Assembly (NCBI RefSeq): GCF_003326475.1
Contig: NZ_JPWA01000015.1
Location: 1 to 64,000, forward strand
Length of the DNA stretch: 64,000 nt
Reading direction: 5' to 3'
Source of the DNA: Thalassospira xianhensis MCCC 1A02616
GTDB lineage: Bacteria > Pseudomonadota > Alphaproteobacteria > Rhodospirillales > Thalassospiraceae
Positions within the stretch are counted from its first letter, which is position 1; the number at the start of each line of letters is the position of its first letter. Below, piece by piece: positions 17,249 through 25,834 of this stretch. The notes beneath the pieces are model-generated. The model was not told where the DNA came from and made no database searches. It saw only the letters and a program-made list of their open reading frames with translations. Both the position numbers and the translations under genes were made by a program.

Positions 17249-17917
17249 TTAATTTCCCCGAATGCGTCGTGTGGCAAAAAAAATCATCGCGAAAATGGCA
17301 ATCAGGACAAGCGTCACACCTGCAATCAACATGGCCTGATTGAGACGCAGATCATATTCCTGTTTGCGTTCGACATAGGCGATAACCTGTCGGCGAAGCT
17401 GATCCATTTCCGGTGTGATATCGAAACTCGTTCGATACATCTTGGCCCCGGCACGTGACAGAAGATCGTTGGTTTTGTTCATGCGTTCGATGAACATCGC
17501 AAAGCGTTCTTCGGTCGCGGCAAGCTCGTCAAGCGGGCCGTCTTTCACGTCGCCATCTTTGGTGCGCGCGATTGACAGTCTGGTTTGGGTCAGATCATCA
17601 CCGTCTTCGGCGATGCAATCAGACAGCGGCTTTTTCTCGGCACTCTTGCCGCACTCGATCTGGCGATCCCCGAACTTTTCAACGGCTTCTCGCAGATGTG
17701 TCTGCAATTGCTGATCAAGTTCGGCAATCCGTATCCGCACATTCTTTGAACTGCTTTCTATCTTGCCAACATCACCTTCCAGCGCGAATGACGGCCAGAC
17801 GGCAAACATTGAACCAACAAAAATCAGAAAAAGCGGGACGACGAAACGCAGCAAAAGGGAACTTCCCCCGGACAAGGTGGAGAGGTATCCACCAGTCTGC
17901 TGCAAGGGTGTTCCCAT
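17249..17917 (-). CDS. Membrane-anchored protein of unknown function
   Basis: Unrecognised protein of 222 residues. Visible features are an N-terminal hydrophobic segment (about 22-45, LRFVVPLFLIFVGSMFAVW) ending in an SFA-like cleavage site, a central charged helical region with two Cys (Cys89 and Cys101 region) and predicted coiled-coil character, and a C-terminal transmembrane helix (about 195-215) followed by RRIRGN. The likely topology is a large periplasmic helical domain with a C-terminal membrane anchor. It starts about 30 bp after the lpxL-type gene on the same strand and could be the last gene of the lipid A operon. Confidence 0.6.
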   Translation of the reverse strand: MGTPLQQTGGYLSTLSGGSSLLLRFVVPLFLIFVGSMFAVWPSFALEGDVGKIESSSKNVRIRIAELDQQLQTHLREAVEKFGDRQIECGKSAEKKPLSDCIAEDGDDLTQTRLSIARTKDGDVKDGPLDELAATEERFAMFIERMNKTNDLLSRAGAKMYRTSFDITPEMDQLRRQVIAYVERKQEYDLRLNQAMLIAGVTLVLIAIFAMIFFATRRIRGN

Positions 17918-17947
17918 TCGGTTAATGCCGGGTGCGATTAACGATGA

Positions 17948-18847
17948 TCAGTTCGGCCAGCGTTTGTGAAGCCACAACCATTGTGCGGGCCGTTCGCGGA
18001 TCCAGTTTTCCATGATCGCGTTAACATCGGTCATGATGCGCAACGTATCTGCCTTTGGATCATCGGTTTTGCTGATCTGTATGTCCGGATAAAACGTCAT
18101 CCGGAAATAGGCACCTTTAAGCCGTTCCACCCTGATCGGAATGACAGGGCATTCATAACGAAGTGCGAACTGTGCCAGGGCTGGTGCCGTCATTGCATCG
18201 CGGCCAAAGAAGGGTACGGCAATCCCGTTATTGAGCTTTTGATCAACCAGCATCGCCGCATGGCCACCCCGTTTCAGGAAGGATGCAAATTTTCGGGCAC
18301 CCTTCGATCCCTTTGGCACCAGTTCACCTCGAAATCCCCTGCGGACACTTTTGAAAAGTTTGTCGACCCAAGGGTTATCCGGTGCGCGGTAAATGGTCAT
18401 CATATCCATATCAAGCGCATCGCCGATTTTGGTCGAAACTTCCCAGTTTCCGATATGGCCGGTAAAGAACAGGCCCGGTTTGTTATCGGACTTGGTCACC
18501 AGACCGTTTTCAAGGCCCACAATTTCAAGGCGGGAGCTGCCGCAGACGAGATTTGGAAGATGGGGGATTTCCGCGACACTGCGACCGAGATTTTCCCACA
18601 TATCGGTTATGATGGTTTCGATTTCTGCTGCCGATTTCTCCGGAAAGGCCTTAACCAGATTGTTTCGGGCTTTCTTGCTTTGACCAAGCTTCGGGCCAAT
18701 CGTGCGTAAAAGGCTGCCACCGATCTTTGATGCAAGATCAATCGGCATGATCCGGAAAAAGCCAAACAGAAAATAGGCTCCCAATCCCTGCAACGGGTGG
18801 GAAATATATTTCTGTCGTGCTTGATAAAAGGCACTGCGTTCAGGCAT
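17948..18847 (-). CDS. lpxL: Lipid A acyltransferase, LpxL/HtrB family
   Basis: Adds a secondary acyl chain to Kdo-lipid A at the inner membrane. The 299-residue protein has the catalytic HX4E motif HIGNWE (His131, Glu136), a hydrophobic N-terminal region around GLGAYFLFGFF, and the late block RERPAQWLWLHKRWP. Lauroyl (LpxL) and myristoyl (LpxM) enzymes cannot be separated here by eye. Its start overlaps the lpxK stop by eight bases. It follows waaA and lpxK in the same operon, which fits the requirement for a Kdo-bearing acceptor. Confidence 0.9.
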   Translation of the reverse strand: MPERSAFYQARQKYISHPLQGLGAYFLFGFFRIMPIDLASKIGGSLLRTIGPKLGQSKKARNNLVKAFPEKSAAEIETIITDMWENLGRSVAEIPHLPNLVCGSSRLEIVGLENGLVTKSDNKPGLFFTGHIGNWEVSTKIGDALDMDMMTIYRAPDNPWVDKLFKSVRRGFRGELVPKGSKGARKFASFLKRGGHAAMLVDQKLNNGIAVPFFGRDAMTAPALAQFALRYECPVIPIRVERLKGAYFRMTFYPDIQISKTDDPKADTLRIMTDVNAIMENWIRERPAQWLWLHKRWPN

Positions 18848-19811
18848 CGGACAACACCGCCGTAATTATTTTCTCCAGCTGGTCCGGGGCTTCGAATTCC
18901 AGCACAATATCAAGGGTGTTTATGCCGTTCCGCTGCCCGGCAGGCAAGCGCATCAGGTCTTTTTCTGTCGTGACCAAATCGGCATTCAACGACTTGGCTT
19001 TTTGATGCAGCTCCGCCAATTCGGCCGCACGGAACGGGTGATGATCCGCAAAGTCGACGGTCGCAACAATATCGGCACCGACTGCGCGCAGACTATCATG
19101 GAATTTGGCCGGGCGGGAAATCCCCGCAAAGGCGAGAACCCTGCGTCCGGCAAATTCGGCACCATTGCAGGGAACAATGCGGGCGCGCAAAACCGGAACC
19201 GACGCGGGCAGGTTTTTCAGGAACGGCGGATTGCCATCGCCGATCAGAATGATCGCACGAACTTTGGCCAATCCCTGTTCAAGGGTTTCGCGCATCGGGC
19301 CTGCGGGAATGACGCGACCGTTTCCAATCCCGAAAACGCTGTCGACAACCGCAAAGCTGCAATCCTTGATTAACGATGGATTTTGCAGTCCGTCATCCAG
19401 AATGATGGCCTTTGCCCCGGCATTTCTGGCCGTTTCGGCGCCCATACCCCGGTCCCGCGAAATCCATGCCGGCGCCGTTCGCGCCAGAAGCAGCGGCTCG
19501 TCCCCGACATCGGCTGCGGTGTCCTTCATCGGATCAACACGGTGCGGGCCGGTTTCCCGGCCGCCATATCCACGGCTCAGGAAATGGGCCTGAATGCCCA
19601 TTTTGTGCAACGTGTGATACAGCGCGATTGCGGTCGGTGTTTTACCCGCACCGCCGATGGTAAAGTTGCCAACGCAGAAAACCTTGCATCCCGGATGGCG
19701 CATGGTTGTTGTCATCGCCCGAATGCCTGCACCTGCGCGCCACAGCAGGGAAAAAGGCGACAGTGCCTTGGCCATGCAGCCGTCTGCCAGCCAGAAATCA
19801 GGCGCGCGCAT
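18840..19811 (-). CDS. lpxK: Tetraacyldisaccharide 4'-kinase
   Basis: Phosphorylates the 4' position of the lipid A disaccharide. The 323 residues start with the family sequence RAPDFW and carry a P-loop in GNFTIGGAGKTPTA, LSRGYGG, and DDGLQNPSL (DDGxQ motif). ATG 19811 is the natural start; an in-frame TTG two codons upstream is unlikely. The gene overlaps the 3' end of waaA by about 14 bases and the start of lpxL by eight, a compact operon. Confidence 0.95.
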   Translation of the reverse strand: MRAPDFWLADGCMAKALSPFSLLWRAGAGIRAMTTTMRHPGCKVFCVGNFTIGGAGKTPTAIALYHTLHKMGIQAHFLSRGYGGRETGPHRVDPMKDTAADVGDEPLLLARTAPAWISRDRGMGAETARNAGAKAIILDDGLQNPSLIKDCSFAVVDSVFGIGNGRVIPAGPMRETLEQGLAKVRAIILIGDGNPPFLKNLPASVPVLRARIVPCNGAEFAGRRVLAFAGISRPAKFHDSLRAVGADIVATVDFADHHPFRAAELAELHQKAKSLNADLVTTEKDLMRLPAGQRNGINTLDIVLEFEAPDQLEKIITAVLSDA

Positions 19812-21084
19812 TGGCAACCTCCCCGGTTAAAAGCGGGGTGATCGCATCAATGGTTCGTTCGAGAACCTCGGCCTTTGAATTGGCATATGCCAAGGCGGCA
19901 TTTGCCAGTGCGCTCGCCTTTTCCGGTTGGGTCAGAAGAATATCAATCTGCCTTGTCAGGTCGTCACGATCAGCAACCGGTCGGCAGGCGTGTGCTGTAA
20001 GAAGTTCCTGACTGATCTCGCTAAAATTGCTCATATCGGGGCCATGCAGAATGGCGCATCCAAGCCGTGCCGGTTCAAGCGGGTTCTGCCCGCCGGACGC
20101 ACAAAGGGATTTTCCGATCAGGCAAACCGGTGCAACCCGGTAATAAAGCCCCATCTCGCCCATCGTATCGCCAAGATAGATGTCGATATCTTCGGTGATT
20201 TTGTGCCCCAGGCTTCGGCGGGCAACGCGCAATCCCTGGGCAATCAGATCCGCCTCGATTTCATCAGCACGATCCGGATGACGGGGAACAATAACTGTCA
20301 AAAGGCCTTCATGTTTTGGCGAAAGTGCTTGATGAACCTGTGCGCAGGCCAGTTCCTCGCCCTCAAACGTACTTGCCGCAAGCCATACCGGGCGGGTGCC
20401 GATCTGCGATTGCAGTTCGGTTAGGGCGTCGGCTTCGACCGGCAGCGGGGGGGCTGCAAATTTCAGGTTCCCGACGGCGCGCACATCCTTGCCGCCAAGG
20501 GAAACGAACCGTTCGGTTTCCTTGCTTCCTTGCGTCAGGATCAGGTCAAATGCGGAAATGACCGGTGTGATAAAGGATGGAAATCGTGAATAGCTTTTAA
20601 AGCTTCGGGCCGAAATGCGGCCATTAAGCAGTGCCAGTCTTGTCCCTGCCTTCTTGGCCTTGGTCAGAATATTGGGCCAGAAATCACTTTCAAGCCAAAG
20701 AGCCGCATCCGGTTTCCAGTGATGCAGAAAACGCGCAACGCAAACCTGCCGATCAATGGGGATGAACTGATGGATCACCCCTTTGGGAAGGCGTTGATAC
20801 ATCATTGCCGCCGACGTAACTGTGCCGGTGGTGACAAGGATCGAGGTTTCGGGAAAACGCGCACGAATGGCATCAATCACCGGCAGGGATGATAGGGATT
20901 CGCCAACACTGGCACCATGTATCCAGACGAGTTTCCCCTTCGGGCGCAATGCACTGGCATGACCGAACCGTTCACCGATCCGTCCTGCATCTTCCTTGCC
21001 GCGTTTTTTGCGCCGTTGCAGATAAATGCCAAGTACCGGACCCAAAAGCCGTGTCGCCACGCGATAGGCGTAAAACAGGCTCAT
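19798..21084 (-). CDS. waaA: 3-deoxy-D-manno-octulosonic acid (Kdo) transferase
   Basis: Transfers Kdo from CMP-Kdo to lipid IVA. A 428-residue GT30 protein with an N-terminal membrane-associated segment, WIHGASVGESLS (acceptor site with the catalytic Glu), LVTTGTVTSA, WLESDFWPN, and GGQNPLEPARLGCAIL in the donor domain. Start ATG overlaps the stop of the DUF374 gene by four bases (ATGA). Whether it adds one or two Kdo residues cannot be told from sequence. Confidence 0.95.
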   Translation of the reverse strand: MSLFYAYRVATRLLGPVLGIYLQRRKKRGKEDAGRIGERFGHASALRPKGKLVWIHGASVGESLSSLPVIDAIRARFPETSILVTTGTVTSAAMMYQRLPKGVIHQFIPIDRQVCVARFLHHWKPDAALWLESDFWPNILTKAKKAGTRLALLNGRISARSFKSYSRFPSFITPVISAFDLILTQGSKETERFVSLGGKDVRAVGNLKFAAPPLPVEADALTELQSQIGTRPVWLAASTFEGEELACAQVHQALSPKHEGLLTVIVPRHPDRADEIEADLIAQGLRVARRSLGHKITEDIDIYLGDTMGEMGLYYRVAPVCLIGKSLCASGGQNPLEPARLGCAILHGPDMSNFSEISQELLTAHACRPVADRDDLTRQIDILLTQPEKASALANAALAYANSKAEVLERTIDAITPLLTGEVANARA

Positions 21085-21854
21085 TTGGCGCTTTCCTGTT
21101 CTGCCGTTGCCATGGCCGAACGCTTCTGTTTGGGAAGCTCATCGGGGCCGGCGGGCTCAATCACGTCAAGGCCAAGCTTGCGGTCGCTTTGCTGTGTCAG
21201 CCTGGTCAAGGCCGTTTCCAGCTCCAGCCGCTTTTCCTCCAGCCCGGCATCATCCAGATCCCGTCCGATATGGATCGGATCGCCCCAGCTAAACACGCCT
21301 TTTGAAAACGGAAGCGGCAGCACGAACCGGTCCCAACTGTCAAAGACGCGCCGGTTTGATGCCGAATAGGTCAGCGGGAAAATCGGAACGCCTGCAAGCT
21401 TTGCCGCCTGCACAATGCCATCCGAAATCCGCATGCGCGGTCCACGCGGTCCATCCGGGGTCATGCCGACGACTTCACCGGATTTCAGCGCCTTCAGAAT
21501 GCGCCGCAACGCTGCCGCACCGCCTTTGCCCTGCCCGGTTGACCCTGCAATCGTGGCAATCCCGAAATGACCAATGGTGCGGGAAATGATTTCACCATCG
21601 CGATGCGATGAAATCAGCATGTTAAACGGGCGGTCACCGGCAACCGAACGCCATGTATAGGGCATCATCAGCAAACGCTGATGCCAGAAAGCCACGATAA
21701 ACGGTTTGCCTTCCGTCAGGAAATGGGCAGGATGATCCCCGCCTTCCGTGTGCCAGCGGCCGGTGAGCCGGACGAACCGGATATAGGCTGCCGCAAGCCA
21801 GCACAAAGTGCTACGCGCCTGATCGCTTTTTATGATCCGCTTATGCAACTGCAC
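21081..21854 (-). CDS. DUF374 lysophospholipid acyltransferase-family protein
   Basis: Predicted membrane-associated acyltransferase of 257 residues with the LPLAT/DUF374 blocks VAFWHQRLLMMPY, ISSHRDGEIIS (HX4D-like catalytic site), GSTGQGKGGAAALR and TPDGPRGPRMRISDG. DUF374 genes commonly sit beside waaA and lpxK in alphaproteobacteria, and a lipid A or phospholipid acyl transfer role is presumed. It begins with GTG at 21854, since no ATG is available before the conserved region. The spacing to msbA is 20 bp, so it belongs to the same operon. Confidence 0.85.
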   Translation of the reverse strand: MQLHKRIIKSDQARSTLCWLAAAYIRFVRLTGRWHTEGGDHPAHFLTEGKPFIVAFWHQRLLMMPYTWRSVAGDRPFNMLISSHRDGEIISRTIGHFGIATIAGSTGQGKGGAAALRRILKALKSGEVVGMTPDGPRGPRMRISDGIVQAAKLAGVPIFPLTYSASNRRVFDSWDRFVLPLPFSKGVFSWGDPIHIGRDLDDAGLEEKRLELETALTRLTQQSDRKLGLDVIEPAGPDELPKQKRSAMATAEQESAK

Positions 21855-21874
21855 GCCAGTTTATCCCGAATGTT

Positions 21875-23611
21875 TTAGGCCTGATTTTCGGTTTCTTCCG
21901 AGAATTGCAGATTATAGAGATTGGCGTAAGCCCCTCCCAGTGCAAGCAATTCTTCATGGCGTCCCTGTTCCGTGACGCGTCCGTTCTGAATAACGCAAAT
22001 TTTGTCGGCATCAATAATTGTCGACAGGCGATGCGCAATAACAAGCGTTGTGCGACCCTTCATCAACTCGGTCAGGGCCCCCTGAATATGGCGTTCCGAT
22101 TCCGTATCAAGGGCCGACGTCGCCTCGTCCAGAAGCAGGATTGGGGCATTTTTCAACATTGCCCGCGCAATCGCAATACGCTGGCGCTGCCCGCCCGAAA
22201 GCTTCACACCATGTTCGCCGACAATGGTGTCATAACCGTTTTCAAGCTGCAGGATGAAATCATGCGCTGCCGCGTGGCGGGCGGCTTCCTCAATTTCGGC
22301 GTCGGTCGCACCAAACCGGCCATAGGCGATGTTGGATCGGACCGTATCATCGAACAGCGTGATTTCCTGACTGACCAGTGCGGTTGCCGAACGCAGGCTT
22401 TCCAGTGTCACATCGCGAATATCTTGGCCGTCAATGGTGATCGCACCTGCATTGATGTCGTAAAACCGCGGGATCAGGTTCAGGATCGTCGATTTACCGG
22501 CACCCGAGGGCCCGACAAGTGCGATCGTCTGACCGGCTTCGATATCAAGGCTGATATCGTGTAATGCGGTCGTTTCATCATTATAGGAAAACGCGACATC
22601 CTTGAACTGGATGGCGCCGCCCTTGACCTCAAGCGTTTTGGCATCATCGGCATCGCGAATTTCCGGTTCGATATCAAGAACGGTAAACACGCGCTGGGAT
22701 GCTGCAAGACCGGCCTGCAGGTTGATATTGATATTTGCAAGGCGCTTGACCGGTTCATATGCCAGCAGCAGGGCCGTAATGAACGAAAAGAAACTGCCCG
22801 GGTCGCTTGCCCCGTCAATGACGCGGCTGCCGCCATAGATGATGATCGTCGTGATTGCGGCCCCGCCGAGTGTTTCCATGATGGGGGACGAACGCGCGCT
22901 GACTTTCTGGGCCTTGAAGCTCAGATCGAAAACGGTTTCGACAAGCTTTTCCATTCGTGAACATTCATAGGGTTCCATGCCATAGGCTTTGACATGACGG
23001 ACACCCTGAAAAGTCTGTTCCAGAAGGGTTGCGAATTCACCGATCTGCTGTTGCGTATTGGCTGAAACCTTGCGCATCCGCCGACCCAGCCGTGCAATCG
23101 GCAGGATGGCGGCGGGAAACACCGTGAACGCAATGATGGCAAGCTGCCAATCCTGATAGAACATGACGCCAATCAGAACGATGGCGGTCAGAAAGTCCTT
23201 GCCAAAACCGGTCAGCGATACGGAAACGGCCGCACGCATTGCGGTGATATCACTGGTAAAGCGCGTGATCAGTTTGCCGGTGTTGGTGCTGTGGAAAAAT
23301 CCGATATCAAGCCGGATGACATGCTCGTAAAGCTTGTTCTGAATATCGGCAAGAATACGACCGCCGACATAGCTCATCAGAACCGATTGCCCGTAATTGG
23401 CAAAGCCTTTCAGCGCGAAGGCTGCAAGGACGGCAACCCCGACAGGGAGCAGCATCGCCGGGTTCTTTTTGACGAAGACCTCGTTAATCACCGGGTCCAT
23501 CAGATAGGCATAGCCGCCGGTTGCCGCCGCCATAAGCGCCATGCAAACCAAAGCCAGAACAATCTTGCCGAAATAGGGGGCAACCGCATCCTTAACGATG
23601 CGTTTGATCAT
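21875..23611 (-). CDS. msbA: ABC exporter, MsbA-type lipid flippase
   Basis: Fused membrane/ATPase half-transporter of 578 residues. The six-helix exporter domain (about 10-310) is followed by a nucleotide-binding domain with Walker A GPSGAGKSTILN, signature LSGGQRQRIAIARAM and Walker B ILLLDEATSALD. Being first in an operon with waaA, lpxK and lpxL supports a role in flipping lipid A-core across the inner membrane. ATG 23611 is chosen (MIKRIVKDAVAPYFGK); an in-frame TTG at 23662 would add 17 poorly conserved residues. Confidence 0.9.
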   Translation of the reverse strand: MIKRIVKDAVAPYFGKIVLALVCMALMAAATGGYAYLMDPVINEVFVKKNPAMLLPVGVAVLAAFALKGFANYGQSVLMSYVGGRILADIQNKLYEHVIRLDIGFFHSTNTGKLITRFTSDITAMRAAVSVSLTGFGKDFLTAIVLIGVMFYQDWQLAIIAFTVFPAAILPIARLGRRMRKVSANTQQQIGEFATLLEQTFQGVRHVKAYGMEPYECSRMEKLVETVFDLSFKAQKVSARSSPIMETLGGAAITTIIIYGGSRVIDGASDPGSFFSFITALLLAYEPVKRLANININLQAGLAASQRVFTVLDIEPEIRDADDAKTLEVKGGAIQFKDVAFSYNDETTALHDISLDIEAGQTIALVGPSGAGKSTILNLIPRFYDINAGAITIDGQDIRDVTLESLRSATALVSQEITLFDDTVRSNIAYGRFGATDAEIEEAARHAAAHDFILQLENGYDTIVGEHGVKLSGGQRQRIAIARAMLKNAPILLLDEATSALDTESERHIQGALTELMKGRTTLVIAHRLSTIIDADKICVIQNGRVTEQGRHEELLALGGAYANLYNLQFSEETENQA

Positions 23612-23869
23612 TGGCAATGTGTTCCAATGTTCTGTCGTGTGATCTAACGAATGCTTTGGCAATGAATTCTTCCCGGTCGTGCGACGCCATTTCCGATTGT
23701 GTCAGTCCGACACTATCTATATGGATGAGGCATCATGGATATCTTGATCTTTCCGGGCTGTTGCTAGCATGCCCGGGCAGGTGCGGCAAGCCGCAGCAAC
23801 GTAACTTAACTGATACTGACAGGGCTTGCAGGAATGCAGGCCACGAAAAACGACATATAAGATAAAAAA

Positions 23870-24703
23870 ATGACAGAGCAACTCCACGTGTTCGTGGAAC
23901 AGACGATTGCGCAAGGTGTGGGCGCACGTGTTTTTCCGCTGCGTTGGGCCGGTCGCCGTATCTGGGTCAAGCAGGCCGTTCCGCCAAAGGAAAAGGGCTG
24001 GCATCGCCTGCAGCGGTTGATCGCGACCCTGACGCGGATACCGATGTTGCGCCCGACCGTATCGCCCGGCGGCAAGGCCGGTCTGGCGAGCGAGGCTGAA
24101 ATCATTCATGCCTTGACGAAGGCGGGGGTTCTGGTTCCCGATCTTCTGGCGGTCACAGATAACTGGATTGCAATCGGGGATAACGGGGCCATTTTGCAAA
24201 CCGTCATCAGCGATGCGGTAAAGGCCGGTGATGAAGACCGCGTTGCCGAACTGATTGCCAAGGCCGGGGCCGCCTTGGCCGATTTGCACATCAGCGGCTT
24301 TACCCATGGCGCGCCCCTTTTGCGCAACATGACCATCCGTGATGATGGCAGGATCGGCTTCATCGATTTCGAAGAAGACCCCAACAAACGCATGCCATTG
24401 CCCGATGCGCAGGCGCGCGATGTCCTGCTGTTTCTGTTTTCCATCCAACGCGGCTTCAAACGCCGTCCCGATCTTTTGCGTTCGGGATGGCGGGCATATC
24501 TGGCGGCAACCGGCAGGACCGCGCCCCAAATGAAACCGCTGTCTCATATCGTGAGGGTTATTCGACCGGTTTACATTGCGTTGAAACCTTTCCGTCGCTG
24601 GCTCGGGACGGATGCGATCAACGCGATGCGGGCATATGGCATTCTGCGTCGAAGTCTGCGCGGCAAGGACGCTCCCTATGACGTTGCCCCGGTGACCGAA
24701 TAA
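23870..24703 (+). CDS. Lipopolysaccharide kinase-like protein (Kdo/WaaP family)
   Basis: Small-molecule/LPS kinase fold of 277 residues. Visible motifs are a VKQA lysine in the N-lobe (RRIWVKQAV), a catalytic loop HGAPLLRNM (His, Asn) and the metal motif GFIDFEED. These are the marks of the Kdo kinase/WaaP/InaA group. It lies divergent from the msbA-waaA-lpxK-lpxL operon, so phosphorylation of Kdo or inner core is plausible. The Shine-Dalgarno site is weak and A-rich. A terminator follows immediately. The substrate is inferred from context only. Confidence 0.78.
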   Translation: MTEQLHVFVEQTIAQGVGARVFPLRWAGRRIWVKQAVPPKEKGWHRLQRLIATLTRIPMLRPTVSPGGKAGLASEAEIIHALTKAGVLVPDLLAVTDNWIAIGDNGAILQTVISDAVKAGDEDRVAELIAKAGAALADLHISGFTHGAPLLRNMTIRDDGRIGFIDFEEDPNKRMPLPDAQARDVLLFLFSIQRGFKRRPDLLRSGWRAYLAATGRTAPQMKPLSHIVRVIRPVYIALKPFRRWLGTDAINAMRAYGILRRSLRGKDAPYDVAPVTE

Positions 24704-24709
24704 AACACC

Positions 24710-24741
24710 AAACACCGGCGCAGATTACTGCGCCGGTTGTT
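24710..24741. terminator. Bidirectional terminator
   Basis: Stem ACCGGCGCAG / CTGCGCCGGT with an ATTA loop, flanked by AAC and TTGTT. The minus-strand glycosyltransferase stop codon lies in the loop, and the kinase stop is a few bases upstream. Confidence 0.8.
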
Positions 24742-25834
24742 CCACGGGCATGACTATTGCCGGTTCCACCGATGCTTTCACCTCGGTGATGTCCTCAACG
24801 GCCAGACGTTTTGCCGCAGCCCCGTCAAACCCGCCCGAAAATGGTGCCAGATTGTGCAGGAACTGCGTGGCTGAATTGCGCCAGCTATATTGTTCCGCCA
24901 ATGCACGTGCGTCTTTACCGTCAAGCTCAAGGGCTGCCATGGCGGCTTCGCGCAGGTCGGCGTCAATGGCACCTGCCTTGGTCCCGCGCACGATGTCGGC
25001 TGGTCCCTGAACCGGGAATACCGCAACCGGGGTTCCCGATGCCAGGGCCTCAAGAATAACAAGGCCAAAGGTGTCGGTTTTGCTCGGGAAGACAAAAACA
25101 TCGGCCGAGGCAAAGGCAATTGCCAGCTCCTCGCCGATTTTTTTGCCAAGGAACTGCGCATTCGGATATTTCGATTTCAGTTCCGTCAGTTGCGGCCCGT
25201 CACCGACAACGAATTTTGTCCCCGGCAGGTCAAGATCCAGAAAATGTCCGATATTCTTTTCAACCGCCACCCGGCCAACAAACAGCCAGTGCGGTTTGGG
25301 GAAATCCCCGAAACTTGCATCGGGTCGTGGTTTGAACAGGTTAAGGTCAACACCCCGCGACCAGATATTCAGCCTGTTAAAGCCGCGATCGGCCAGTTCT
25401 TCGCGAAGCGTTTCCGTGGCCACCATGACCGATTGTGATTTGTTATGGAACCGCCGCATCCCGCGATAGGAAATCGAAAGCGGCAGGCGCGTCCGCGCAT
25501 GCAGATATTCCGGGAACCGGGTGTGATAGGCCGATGAAAACGGCAATTCGCGTTTCAGGCAATAAGCACGTGCCGCCTGACCCAGCGGGCCTTCGGTCGC
25601 GATATGGATGGCAACCGGCTGCAGGGCATCAATCATCCGGGCAAGCTTGCGTTTGGCAAACAGAGCCAGTCTGATTTCCGGATAGGTAGGGCAGGGGATC
25701 GTCCGGAATTGATCGGGCGAGATGATATGGACATCATGCCCCATCTCGCCCAGTTCGTTGCGCACGGTTTCAAGGGTACGCACTACTCCATTTACCTGGG
25801 GATACCAGGCATCGGATACGATCAATATTCTCAT
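24725..25834 (-). CDS. agt: GT4 glycosyltransferase, Agt-like glycolipid synthase
   Basis: A 369-residue GT-B glycosyltransferase. It has the N-terminal DAWYPQVNGVVRTLE, AYHTRFPEY, FVGRVAVEKN in the donor domain, and the EX7E element in TFGLVILEALASGTPVAVF. Close relatives transfer Glc, GlcA or Man to diacylglycerol. Its start overlaps (ATGA) the stop of a PlcP-like phosphoesterase, and this plcP-agt order is the known phosphate-starvation lipid-remodelling operon of marine and rhizobial alphaproteobacteria. The inferred role is therefore forming glycosyl-diacylglycerol from diacylglycerol released by PlcP. The sugar donor is not known. Confidence 0.8.
   Translation of the reverse strand: MRILIVSDAWYPQVNGVVRTLETVRNELGEMGHDVHIISPDQFRTIPCPTYPEIRLALFAKRKLARMIDALQPVAIHIATEGPLGQAARAYCLKRELPFSSAYHTRFPEYLHARTRLPLSISYRGMRRFHNKSQSVMVATETLREELADRGFNRLNIWSRGVDLNLFKPRPDASFGDFPKPHWLFVGRVAVEKNIGHFLDLDLPGTKFVVGDGPQLTELKSKYPNAQFLGKKIGEELAIAFASADVFVFPSKTDTFGLVILEALASGTPVAVFPVQGPADIVRGTKAGAIDADLREAAMAALELDGKDARALAEQYSWRNSATQFLHNLAPFSGGFDGAAAKRLAVEDITEVKASVEPAIVMPVEQPAQ

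Noticed and set aside
23717-24715. Long minus-strand open frame opposite the LPS-kinase-like gene
   Set aside because: It is antisense to a frame with clear kinase motifs (HGAPLLRN, DFE) and its own translation is His/Arg/Gly-rich without recognisable domains.
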